Shown piece by piece: positions 1 through 6,437 of a stretch of DNA of 6,681 nt. The position numbers were made by a program, and so were the translations under genes. The stretch is from JAGVPT01 sp035500675 (GTDB taxonomy: Bacteria > Bacteroidota > Ignavibacteria > UBA10030 > UBA8401). The stretch is from contig DATJXA010000013.1 of NCBI GenBank assembly GCA_035500675.1, positions 1 through 6,681 of the forward strand, written 5' to 3'. Positions within the stretch are counted from its first letter, which is position 1; every line of letters begins with the position of its first letter. Under the pieces are notes generated by a model. The model was not told the origin of the DNA, made no database searches, and worked only from the letters and a program-made list of their open reading frames with translations.

Positions 1-240
1 GTAAAAATACCCCGAAGCAATTGCAATGCTTAAAAACAGCGCAGCACGCTGAACGGTTCACTCTTAGGGTCGACTTCCTTGAATTTCTCTGGGACTTTAT
101 CTACATTCTTCAACCGCGCACTCGACCAAGGCCTCACTTCAAAGTATTCTATGTTGTTAGCCCTTGCACAGCAATCCTCATCATTCGACGTAAAGCGATT
201 GAAACTCAATCTCATAGTCTTTCTACGAGTCGACGCACTT
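1..240. other. Leader or intergenic DNA upstream of the mannosidase, no supported gene
   Basis: Short open frames exist on both strands (21-242 plus, 30-215 minus), but neither has a recognisable domain, a ribosome binding site or a signal peptide, so I do not call a gene. The plus-strand frame has no independent support and ends at the mannosidase ribosome binding site. A small palindrome GCAATTGC sits at 18-25. A weak TTGAAA at 199 has no acceptable -10 partner that leaves room before the ribosome binding site. The mannosidase promoter is therefore undetermined and may lie in upstream genes outside the window. Confidence 0.4.
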
Positions 241-246
241 AAGGAG
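241..246 (+). promoter_or_regulatory. Ribosome binding site of the mannosidase gene
   Basis: AAGGAG lies five bases before the ATG at 252, a near-perfect Shine-Dalgarno match at normal spacing. It decides the start codon, which also places a proper signal peptide at the N-terminus. I found no convincing promoter between 1 and 240. Confidence 0.8.
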
Positions 247-251
247 ACGTT

Positions 252-3200
252 ATGAAAAAATTATCCTTCTTCCTGTTCGCTCTCTTCATTCCCTCCATGA
301 TCTTCGCTCAGACAAATGTCGATAAAGTGACCAGCGCACTCGACTCGATGGCGATATTTGCCATGGACAATTGGAGAATGAGTCCAGATTTGAAACATGG
401 TGAAATTGCCGGAGACCCGACCGCAGACGGATTTAACGATTCGAAATGGGAAACTCTGAAAATCGGCGAATCGGTATATCTCGATTCTTGCTGGCTTAGA
501 AAGGAGATCGTCCTTCCGGAATACATCCTGGGGAAAAAAGTGAGCGGACCGATTTCGCTTCTTGTGTCGGTCGACGACTATGGATACATGTGGATCAACG
601 GGGAGTCAAAAGGATACTTTCCATGGGACGGCTCATTCATTCTTACGCACGATGCAAAACCGGGGGACAGATTTCTTATTGCCATCCGGGCGATCAATAC
701 GGGCGGCCCGCTGCGGCTTCTTCGCGCCGACCTCGAAACTCAGAACACAGATTCACTCCGCCAAATGATAAAGGATTTCTCTCTCAGCATCAAAGTAGGC
801 CAGGAATTGTTGAGCTTCGATACGAAACAAGGGACATCGTACGGCTCGAAGGTTCAAGATTTCGGCATAGACCGGTCGAAGATCGACAAAGAGGAAAAAA
901 GGCGGTTGAATGATCTACTTCAGTCTGAAGTGGCCCGGCTTGATGTTGACGCTCTCCGCTATCCATCGATGGAGAAATTCATTGCATCGTTGAACGATGT
1001 GCGCGCTCGGTTAAAGCCGGTTGCAGAGTTTGCCAAGCGGTTCACTCTGTATTTTGATTCGAACGCGCATATCGATGCGGCGTGGCTCTGGCGCGCCAAA
1101 GAAACGGTAGAGGTGTGCAAAAATACCTTCACATCCGTCCTTAATATGATGGATGAACGGCCGGACTTTTCATACACGCAAAGCGCCGCGGCGTATTACG
1201 ATTGGATGGAGGAGAAGTACCCTGACGTTTTCAAGAGAATCCAGCAAAGAGTGAAGGACGGTCGGTGGGAGGTCGTAGGGGGTATGTGGATCGAGCCGGA
1301 TTGCAATTTGCCGAGCGGGGAATCATGGATGCATCAACTCCTCATTTCAAAGGAATATTTTCAGAAGAAGCTTGGCGTCGATGTGAAGATCGGCTGGAAT
1401 CCGGACTCATTCGGCTACACATGGAACATGCCGGAATTTTATCTCAACGCCGGCATCGATGCGTTCATCACACAAAAGCTCGGCTGGAACGACACAAACA
1501 TCTTTCCGCATCGCGTGTTCTGGTGGGAAGGTCCCGACGGCTCGCGCATTTTAACATACTTCCCATACGATTACGTGAATGAAATAGGGGATCCATTCCA
1601 ACTGGCAGATTGGATGCGTCAGTTCGATGCGAATACGGGGTTCACGAAGATGATGGTGCTCTTCGGCGTCGGCGATCACGGCGGCGGTCCGACGATCGAC
1701 ATGCTCAACCGGATCGAACGCCTCAAGCATCTCGACATTTATCCTGCAGTCGAGTATTGCACGGCCGCGCAATATCTTGATTATCTGAAGAAGCAAAACC
1801 CTGCCGACATCCCGACATGGAAAGATGAGTTGTATCTCGAGTACCACCGAGGAACGTATACGACTCAGGCCAATATGAAAAAATTCAACCGCCATAACGA
1901 GGCGCTTCTCACGAGCGCAGAAAAATTTTCGACCCTGGCGACAATGTACGGCAAGGAATACGACCGGACGATGATGGACGATGCATGGAAGAAGCTACTC
2001 TTCAATCAATTCCACGATATTCTTCCCGGTTCAGGCATCCGCGAGAATTACATCGACGCGACGGAACGGCATAAGGCCGTTGAGAAAGCCGGAGAATATG
2101 AATTGCGCACATCGCTTGCAGCGATCGCTTCGAACATCAACACGGCAAAGATGAAAAATGGCACCCCGATACTTGTGTTCAACCCGATGGCCTGGGTTCG
2201 AACCGATGTCGCAAAAGTGACCTTGCCCGAAGGGGATGAAAACCAATATTCGGTGTTCGACTCGAAAGGTAACATTGTCCCTTTGCAGATCGTCGAGGCG
2301 GGATTGCTGAAGCGCGAGTTGATGTTCATTGCAGAAAATGTTCCGTCTCTCGGGTATGAAACGTACGAGCTGAGGATGGCAAAGAACCCGCCGAGCAAAA
2401 CGGTTTCCGGAGATTCTTCGTTCACTATCGAAAATGAATATTTCCGAGTAACAGTGGGCAAGGATTCGGGATGGGTGACAAGTATTGTCGACAAACAGAG
2501 CGGAAGAGAGGTGCTCAGTGGGTCGGGGAACAAGCTGCAGCTTCTTGAGGATAAACCGAAACGATGGGACGCTTGGAACCTCGGCCTTACCGGAACGGAG
2601 TATCCGTCCAAGTTGAGAAAAATTGAACTTGTTGAACGAGGGCCGGTCCGTACGGTCATTCGGGTGACTCGCGATTGTCTCGGCCCGAGTTTCCGGCGCG
2701 ATTACCCGACGCCCGATTTCCCGAGCTCTTTTTTCACGCAGGACATTATCCTTTATAAAGGTATCGATCGTATCGACTTTAAAACGGACGTCGATTGGTG
2801 GGAAGACCACACGATGTTGAAAGTTGCGTTCCCGCTTTCCATCTCCGATACCGTCGCGACGTATGAAATTCCGTACGGCTCAATTCAACGATCGACGCAG
2901 ATGCGTAATAACTGGGAGAAAGCGCGCGTCGAAGTGCCGGCGGAGCGCTGGGCAGACGTCTCGGAAAAAGATTTTGGCGTCAGCCTCATCAACAATTCGA
3001 AGTACGGCTACGACATCAAAGGCAACACGATGCGCCTCTCACTCCTCCGTTCTCCGGATTGGCCCGACCCGACCGCAGACCGCGGGAAACATTCGATCGA
3101 ATACAGTCTCTATCCGCACAAAGGAACTTGGAAGGAAGCCAACACTGAAAATCGCGGATACGACTTCAACAACCCGCTCATCGTCATGATGACGACTGCT

Positions 3201-3485
3201 CATAAAGGGACACTCTCCGGATCGGGTTCGTTCGTGAAGCTCGAACCCTCGAACCTAGTCCTCACAACAGTGAAAAAAGCAGAAGAATCCGATGCGTGGA
3301 TCGTCCAGTGGTACGACACGCGGGGCGTGCAATCGGATGCCGTATTAACATTACCGCGCGCTCCGAAGAGCGTAGTTCTTTCTAATTTTCTTGAAGAAGA
3401 CGGCGCCCCTATCCCATTCACCAAGAATGTCGTGAAAGTTGAGACGAAGAAGAATTCAGTTGTCACGGTAAAAATTCGATTTTAA
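252..3485 (+). CDS. Exported GH38 alpha-mannosidase
   Basis: Retaining alpha-mannosidase of glycoside hydrolase family 38, 1077 residues, expected to cleave terminal alpha-linked mannose outside the inner membrane. Residues 1-19 form a signal peptide (MKK, hydrophobic core, cleavage after IFA). Residues about 60-165 look like a beta-sandwich, sugar-binding-like N-terminal domain (DDYGYMWING near 108-117). The catalytic domain runs from about 265: HIDAAWLW at 273-280 supplies metal ligands H273 and D275; WNPDSFGYT contains the expected nucleophile and metal ligand D385; GDHGGGPT lies at 474-481. The helical middle domain begins near YHRGTYTT (531-538) and carries FNQFHD with the fourth metal ligand H588. 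The rest, to 1077, is the C-terminal beta domain. Length and the GGMWIEPDCNLPSGES motif resemble the Ams1/MAN2C1/MngB-like branch more than Golgi mannosidase II. All key residues are present, so it is probably active; linkage specificity cannot be read here. The ATG is fixed by AAGGAG five bases upstream and by the signal peptide. Confidence 0.95.
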   Translation: MKKLSFFLFALFIPSMIFAQTNVDKVTSALDSMAIFAMDNWRMSPDLKHGEIAGDPTADGFNDSKWETLKIGESVYLDSCWLRKEIVLPEYILGKKVSGPISLLVSVDDYGYMWINGESKGYFPWDGSFILTHDAKPGDRFLIAIRAINTGGPLRLLRADLETQNTDSLRQMIKDFSLSIKVGQELLSFDTKQGTSYGSKVQDFGIDRSKIDKEEKRRLNDLLQSEVARLDVDALRYPSMEKFIASLNDVRARLKPVAEFAKRFTLYFDSNAHIDAAWLWRAKETVEVCKNTFTSVLNMMDERPDFSYTQSAAAYYDWMEEKYPDVFKRIQQRVKDGRWEVVGGMWIEPDCNLPSGESWMHQLLISKEYFQKKLGVDVKIGWNPDSFGYTWNMPEFYLNAGIDAFITQKLGWNDTNIFPHRVFWWEGPDGSRILTYFPYDYVNEIGDPFQLADWMRQFDANTGFTKMMVLFGVGDHGGGPTIDMLNRIERLKHLDIYPAVEYCTAAQYLDYLKKQNPADIPTWKDELYLEYHRGTYTTQANMKKFNRHNEALLTSAEKFSTLATMYGKEYDRTMMDDAWKKLLFNQFHDILPGSGIRENYIDATERHKAVEKAGEYELRTSLAAIASNINTAKMKNGTPILVFNPMAWVRTDVAKVTLPEGDENQYSVFDSKGNIVPLQIVEAGLLKRELMFIAENVPSLGYETYELRMAKNPPSKTVSGDSSFTIENEYFRVTVGKDSGWVTSIVDKQSGREVLSGSGNKLQLLEDKPKRWDAWNLGLTGTEYPSKLRKIELVERGPVRTVIRVTRDCLGPSFRRDYPTPDFPSSFFTQDIILYKGIDRIDFKTDVDWWEDHTMLKVAFPLSISDTVATYEIPYGSIQRSTQMRNNWEKARVEVPAERWADVSEKDFGVSLINNSKYGYDIKGNTMRLSLLRSPDWPDPTADRGKHSIEYSLYPHKGTWKEANTENRGYDFNNPLIVMMTTAHKGTLSGSGSFVKLEPSNLVLTTVKKAEESDAWIVQWYDTRGVQSDAVLTLPRAPKSVVLSNFLEEDGAPIPFTKNVVKVETKKNSVVTVKIRF

Positions 3486-3499
3486 AAAAAGTGAAAACC

Positions 3500-3531
3500 G
3501 GGATTGCGGAATAATGGGATTGTGGAATAAT
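3500..3531. repeat. Two-copy 16-bp tandem repeat between mannosidase and reductase genes
   Basis: GGGATTGCGGAATAAT (3500-3515) is followed at once by GGGATTGTGGAATAAT (3516-3531), differing at one base of sixteen. A decayed start of a third unit (GGAATGG) follows at 3532. The array fills most of the 72-base gap between the mannosidase stop and the reductase ATG. It has no strong self-complementarity, so it does not look like a terminator. It could be a slippage-prone satellite or part of a family dispersed through the genome; the window alone cannot tell. Confidence 0.75.
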
Positions 3532-3557
3532 GGAATGGCCATTTGAAAGACGGCACC

Positions 3558-4391
3558 ATGAAAATTAGCGACCTTCGGGGAACCGTGGAGTTGCGGAACG
3601 GAGTCAAGATGCCGTATTTCGGGCTCGGCGTATTTCAAACGAAGGAGGGAAAAGAGGTACGTCAGGCAGTGCAATGTGCGCTCGAAGCGGGGTACCGGCA
3701 CATCGATACTGCGGCCCTCTATGGAAACGAAAAAGGAGTGGGGGAAGCGGTCTCATCGACCGGTATTCCACGCAGAGACATTTTTGTAACGAGTAAAGTC
3801 TGGAACTCGGACCAGGGCTACGACAGAACATTGCGCGCTTTTGATAAAAGCCTTTCGCTGCTGGGCTTCGAATACGTCGATCTGTACCTCGTTCACTGGC
3901 CCGTGAGAGGAAAATATCTCGAGACATGGAAAGCGCTTGAAAAGATCTATGCTGAAAAGCGAGCGCGGGCTATCGGCGTGAGCAATTTTTTGCAGCATCA
4001 TTTAGAGGACTTACTCGGCCGCTGCAATGAAATTCCGATGGTCGATCAGATGGAATTCCATCCTTACTTGGTCCAGCAAGACCTTATTGATTTTTGTCGT
4101 GAACGGCAAATTCAGTACGAAGCGTGGAGTCCGCTGATGCAGGGGAAGATCCTCAGTGCACCGCCCCTTCAAACCCTTGCCAGCAAATATAAAAAGGATG
4201 TCGCTCAGCTTGTGTTGAGATGGAACCTTCAAAAAGGCATCGTCACCATACCGAAATCGGTCCATCGCGACCGGATACTTTCAAACGCTGATATCTTCGA
4301 CTTCGCAATCAACGATCAGGACATGAAGGCGATCGACAGGTTGGACCGGCATGAGCGGATCGGGGCAGACCCGGACACTTTCAACTTTTGA
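3558..4391 (+). CDS. Aldo/keto reductase, YvgN/glyoxal-reductase type
   Basis: NADPH-dependent reductase of the aldo/keto reductase superfamily, 277 residues, a typical TIM-barrel length; cytoplasmic, with no signal peptide. The catalytic tetrad is complete: D50 and Y55 in HIDTAALYGNE, K80 in FVTSKVWNS, H113 in LVHWP. Cofactor-binding elements are also present: GVSNF at 140-144, Q164, SPL at 191-193, and IPKS at 231-234 followed by R239, which usually contacts the 2'-phosphate of NADPH. The opening ELRNGVKMPYFGLGVFQ resembles Bacillus YvgN and other AKR5-group enzymes that reduce methylglyoxal, glyoxal and other small aldehydes; the physiological substrate here is unknown. A TTG at 3543 would add five residues, but the ATG at 3558 matches family N-termini better; neither has a strong ribosome binding site. 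It lies 72 bases after the mannosidase on the same strand with no terminator seen between, so co-transcription is likely. Confidence 0.93.
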   Translation: MKISDLRGTVELRNGVKMPYFGLGVFQTKEGKEVRQAVQCALEAGYRHIDTAALYGNEKGVGEAVSSTGIPRRDIFVTSKVWNSDQGYDRTLRAFDKSLSLLGFEYVDLYLVHWPVRGKYLETWKALEKIYAEKRARAIGVSNFLQHHLEDLLGRCNEIPMVDQMEFHPYLVQQDLIDFCRERQIQYEAWSPLMQGKILSAPPLQTLASKYKKDVAQLVLRWNLQKGIVTIPKSVHRDRILSNADIFDFAINDQDMKAIDRLDRHERIGADPDTFNF

Positions 4392-4416
4392 CCATAGGAC
4401 TGGACCAGTAATTATT
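4388..4416 (+). promoter_or_regulatory. Possible promoter with an 11-bp palindrome in its spacer
   Basis: TTGACC at 4388-4393 overlaps the reductase stop codon. AT-rich -10-like sequence follows (TAATTA at 4409, ATTATT at 4411; spacers 15 or 17). The odd palindrome ACTGGACCAGT (4399-4409) lies in the spacer, where a repressor could act. It would drive the small secreted-protein gene starting near 4447. The -10 match is weak and the palindrome is short. Confidence 0.25.
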
Positions 4417-4446
4417 TCGGTTTCGCGCATCGCAACTTTGACTTCC

Positions 4447-4926
4447 ATGTGTGAGCCGCGACATCCAGGCATCGATGTGTTCACACGAACTTCCTTTATC
4501 TTGTTTTTTTCTCTCCTTCTTGGGATGTATCAATGTCATTGTCAATCTGCCCTCCCCCTCAATTCTTATCAGGGAAATTGGACGTTTGCCGTAGATGGAG
4601 CGTTAAGCGGTAGCGGAACCATGACAGTAAGCGCCGATGGCGGGATCTCTGTTCATGTGTCTCTTGGGAAGTACGATCGCTTCTTCACCAATCCGATAGC
4701 TCTAAATGTTTCTAGCACCGGTGCGCTTGGTGGAAACATTTTGTTTTGGCATATCGGCATAGGGAAGATTGAAGGTAATTTTTCGCCGTCGGGCGATCTT
4801 TTTGGAGAGGTGTCAACACCGCTATTCAATGTCGGTTCGGTCTCAGGACATCTTGATAAAAATTCAGGAGGAGGGAACTATCAATCTGTGGCCGGCAACG
4901 GAACTTGGAAAGCGCAAAAAAATTAG
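4447..4926 (+). CDS. Small secreted beta-rich protein of unknown function
   Basis: I do not recognise a named family. From the ATG at 4447 the product is 159 residues; a GTG at 4477, with a weak AGG seven bases upstream, would give 149 and a more standard signal peptide. The hydrophobic stretch FILFFSLLLGMY followed by QCHCQSA looks like a signal peptide with cleavage near the end of CHCQSA. No proper lipobox surrounds either cysteine. The mature part, about 120 residues, is rich in Gly, Ser, Thr and Asn with alternating hydrophobics: a G-N-W strand near its start, then GSGTMTV, GALGGNI, GKIEGNFSPSGDLFGEV, GSVSGHL and a closing GNGTW. This spacing suggests a small antiparallel beta barrel or sandwich. 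The start lies 55 bases after the reductase stop. The same frame is open back to 4351 inside the reductase gene, but that extension would bury the signal peptide and is unlikely. Function unknown; real gene likely. Confidence 0.65.
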   Translation: MCEPRHPGIDVFTRTSFILFFSLLLGMYQCHCQSALPLNSYQGNWTFAVDGALSGSGTMTVSADGGISVHVSLGKYDRFFTNPIALNVSSTGALGGNILFWHIGIGKIEGNFSPSGDLFGEVSTPLFNVGSVSGHLDKNSGGGNYQSVAGNGTWKAQKN

Positions 4927-4980
4927 ATGAGCCTCTGTCGGAAGTGGTTGGATTCTGAATCAAATTGCTTAAGAACGGCG

Positions 4981-5970
4981 TCAGAACTGAAACGAGAAAG
5001 TGATATTAGAAGGATTGAATCCGCCGGCAGTATTATCTGCCGATGGAATTGATTGCATTTTGCGGGAATAGATGTTGCGGTAATACTTGCCAACAGTAGA
5101 ACCGACTGCGTACGACATCAACGCTCCCGCCACAGCATCTGAGAGCCAGTGCATCCCCCCGCGATTGTTTGCCGCGACCCCGAACATTGTATAGGCGACA
5201 AGTCCAAACCCTCCAATTTTTAGCCATGTATTATTAGGATAGTAGCTTGTTAAGGCCGAGACAACTGCCATCGTCGCGGCGGTATGTCCCGAAGGCCATC
5301 CCCAAAATATCCCGCCGCGAAGAAAACCGAGGCGAAATGTTTTGCTGAGGCTGTCCATATCGGAGACTTGCCTCCAATTGGGATTCGGCCTCCCCGTGAT
5401 CGCTTTTAGAGTTGAATTGTAGAGGAATTCGATGACACTTGCCTCCATGACTGCATAAGAAGCTCCCAAAACCTTATCGTCATTTTTTATTTTTGCGTAG
5501 GCAAAAAGAGACCCGCCGGCGATGAAGGGAAGGAACTGTCCGCTCCAAACGACTGGACGCGCCCACGGTCCGAATTCTTGGTGTTGGTTGAAGTAATGTT
5601 CTACGGAATAGTCGGCTCCCGAGCTTACCAGGGCTGCGGTTGCAGCGACGGCCGAGAGATGAAAGTAGACATTGTTCCCGCGAAAACTGTCGAGAATGTT
5701 GTTGCCAAAGTTACCAAAGAGAGAGGGACCACCGCCGTTGTATGTCTCTTCAAGCGATGGGGTGGATGAAAATTGCTCCATATGCAGCCGCCTGGCCGGC
5801 CATTCTGTTATCGCATTACGCACAGTCGAGGCATAGGAGACAAACGAATTGTGCTGATTGTACGGGGCAAGGGTCTGGCCTTCCGAGTTCCCAATAAAAA
5901 GAAAAAACACGCCAGTGATCATCACACGACGATGCCGGAGACCGTTTCTCATTTTATGCAATGCCTTCAT
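4981..5970 (-). CDS. Exported PAP2-family phosphatase-like membrane protein
   Basis: Member of the PAP2 (type 2 phosphatidic acid phosphatase) superfamily, which hydrolyses lipid phosphates, undecaprenyl pyrophosphate or other phosphomonoesters on the outer side of the membrane. From the ATG at 5970 it has 329 residues. Residues 1-31 form a signal peptide ending near SEG. About five or six hydrophobic segments follow (roughly 100-118, 139-160, 168-189, 226-243, 250-265, 278-294). Motif C1 reads K189-AITGRP-N196-P197, C2 is PSGH at 226-229, and C3 ends H274-WLS-D278. The catalytic histidines H229 and H274 and the aspartate D278 are present, but asparagine stands where C1 (N196) and C3 (N268) normally carry phosphate-binding arginine; R194 and R270 lie two positions away. 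The protein ends NITFSFQF, a beta-strand-like tail. Starts at 6033 (no ribosome site) or 5952 (GAAGG eleven bases upstream) are alternatives. It converges on the gene ending at 4926, with no clear terminator between. Confidence 0.85.
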   Translation of the reverse strand: MKALHKMRNGLRHRRVMITGVFFLFIGNSEGQTLAPYNQHNSFVSYASTVRNAITEWPARRLHMEQFSSTPSLEETYNGGGPSLFGNFGNNILDSFRGNNVYFHLSAVAATAALVSSGADYSVEHYFNQHQEFGPWARPVVWSGQFLPFIAGGSLFAYAKIKNDDKVLGASYAVMEASVIEFLYNSTLKAITGRPNPNWRQVSDMDSLSKTFRLGFLRGGIFWGWPSGHTAATMAVVSALTSYYPNNTWLKIGGFGLVAYTMFGVAANNRGGMHWLSDAVAGALMSYAVGSTVGKYYRNIYSRKMQSIPSADNTAGGFNPSNITFSFQF

Positions 5971-6220
5971 ACTTTTCAAAATGGTACGTAATCTTAGCAT
6001 AAAGTGCACTTGGCAACGCAGAAAATTCAACATGGGTAAGTGGGTCAGCGTTTACCCGAGTCGGTTTGGATGAAATCGCCTCGGAGCAAACCGCATTATT
6101 TTGATCGTCATGCGAGGCGCAAGGTATCTTCGGAATATTTATAGATCCCTTCTTTAGCTCAAAGTTGAAGGATGCCCTGCTTCGATCTATAGAAACTTTA
6201 GTCCTCTCGATTATCGTCAT
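5954..6220 (-). CDS. Doubtful 88-residue open frame upstream of the PAP2 gene
   Basis: A minus-strand frame of 88 codons from ATG at 6220 to TAA at 5954-5956. Its product is hydrophilic, with no signal peptide, membrane segment or motif that I recognise. In its favour, it fills much of the intergenic space, and its stop is separated by one base from the alternative PAP2 start at 5952 (TAA-A-ATG), an arrangement common in coupled genes. Against it, there is no ribosome binding site before 6220, third-position base use shows no coding bias by eye, and the region holds several inverted repeats that suggest regulatory DNA. I regard it as more likely spurious than real. Confidence 0.18.
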   Translation of the reverse strand: MTIIERTKVSIDRSRASFNFELKKGSINIPKIPCASHDDQNNAVCSEAISSKPTRVNADPLTHVEFSALPSALYAKITYHFEKYEGIA

Positions 6221-6345
6221 TCATTTTAGAAAGTATTTTGTAGATAGACATAATCTTTTTTTGTTTAAATGTCTTTTAGCCACATTTTTGTAAAATCACT
6301 CCCAAAATTCTCAGTAGTTTCCCCTGAGATTTGCTTAGAATGCCC
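6034..6345. other. Divergent intergenic region rich in inverted repeats
   Basis: This stretch separates the minus-strand PAP2 gene from the plus-strand receptor gene. It becomes strongly AT-rich from about 6195. It contains GGGTAA-N12-TTACCC (6034-6057), CGGTTTG-N18-CAAACCG (6062-6093), a nested pair with outer arms TATAGATC/GATCTATA (6140-6147, 6184-6191) and inner arms CCTTC/GAAGG (6148-6152, 6167-6171), and TCTCAG-N9-CTGAGA (6309-6329). T-runs occur at 6255-6262 and 6285-6289 without a GC-rich stem. Apart from the doubtful 88-codon frame I see no gene. The PAP2 promoter should lie here, but I could not place it. Confidence 0.5.
6140..6191. repeat. Nested inverted repeat upstream of PAP2
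   Basis: Outer arms TATAGATC (6140-6147) and GATCTATA (6184-6191) are perfect 8-bp complements. The inner arms CCTTC (6148-6152) and GAAGG (6167-6171) start directly after the left outer arm, leaving 12 unpaired bases on the right side. As RNA, either strand could fold into a bulged stem-loop. It could be a leader structure of the PAP2 transcript or a pair of protein-binding sites. Confidence 0.4.
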
Positions 6346-6374
6346 TTGACAAAAGAAAAAACATTTGCTACGTT
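6346..6374 (+). promoter_or_regulatory. Sigma70-like promoter for the receptor gene
   Basis: A perfect TTGACA (6346-6351) is followed after 17 bases by TACGTT (6369-6374), which also partly matches the Bacteroidota -7 consensus TAnnTTTG. Transcription would start near 6380, giving a leader of about 55 bases before the ATG at 6438. An alternative pair, TTGTAT (6385) and TATAAA (6407) with a 16-base spacer, is possible but would leave a shorter leader. Confidence 0.55.
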
Positions 6375-6383
6375 GTGGACGAA

Positions 6384-6407
6384 ATTGTATCCAGAACCGT
6401 ATACAAT
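6384..6407. promoter_or_regulatory. Operator-like palindrome over the receptor transcription start
   Basis: ATTGTAT (6384-6390) and ATACAAT (6401-6407) are perfect 7-bp inverted arms separated by 10 bases. They sit just downstream of the predicted -10 element, about +4 to +27 from the inferred start, where a dimeric repressor would block transcription. Arms of the TTGTAT...ATACAA kind recall GntR-family operators, although those usually have closer half-sites. No regulator gene lies in the window. Confidence 0.4.
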
Positions 6408-6426
6408 ATAAAACACAAAAATTACC

Positions 6427-6430
6427 GAGG
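6427..6430 (+). promoter_or_regulatory. Ribosome binding site that picks the receptor start
   Basis: GAGG at 6427-6430 lies only one base before an ATG at 6432 but seven bases before the in-frame ATG at 6438. The normal spacing favours 6438, which shortens the product by two residues. Confidence 0.6.
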
Positions 6431-6437
6431 GATGTCA

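Noticed and set aside
30..215. 61-codon minus-strand frame in the left leader
   Set aside because: No recognisable motif or ribosome binding site; it is short enough to arise by chance.
2031..2810. Long open frames on the minus strand inside the mannosidase gene (also 2048-2659 and 1551-1895)
   Set aside because: They overlap a gene with full-length family motifs, show no domain, signal peptide or ribosome site, and are explained by the codon bias of the plus-strand gene.
3500..3531. The 16-bp tandem repeat as a CRISPR array
   Set aside because: The units abut without spacers and are too short and too few.
4351..4446. Longer N-terminus for the small secreted protein, starting inside the reductase gene
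   Set aside because: It would place more than 45 polar residues before the signal-peptide core and overlap the reductase C-terminus.
4510..4545. Lipoprotein signal in the small secreted protein (cysteines in QCHCQS)
   Set aside because: The residues before either cysteine do not fit the lipobox consensus L-[AS]-[GA]-C.
4951..4961. GATTCTGAATC palindrome between the convergent genes as a terminator
   Set aside because: Only a one-base centre, AT-rich arms and no following T-run on either strand, so no functional hairpin is supported.
6309..6329. TCTCAG-N9-CTGAGA inverted repeat upstream of the receptor promoter
   Set aside because: Six-base arms with a nine-base loop are expected by chance in a region this size, and it lies upstream of the -35 element without other support; I list it only as part of the intergenic description.
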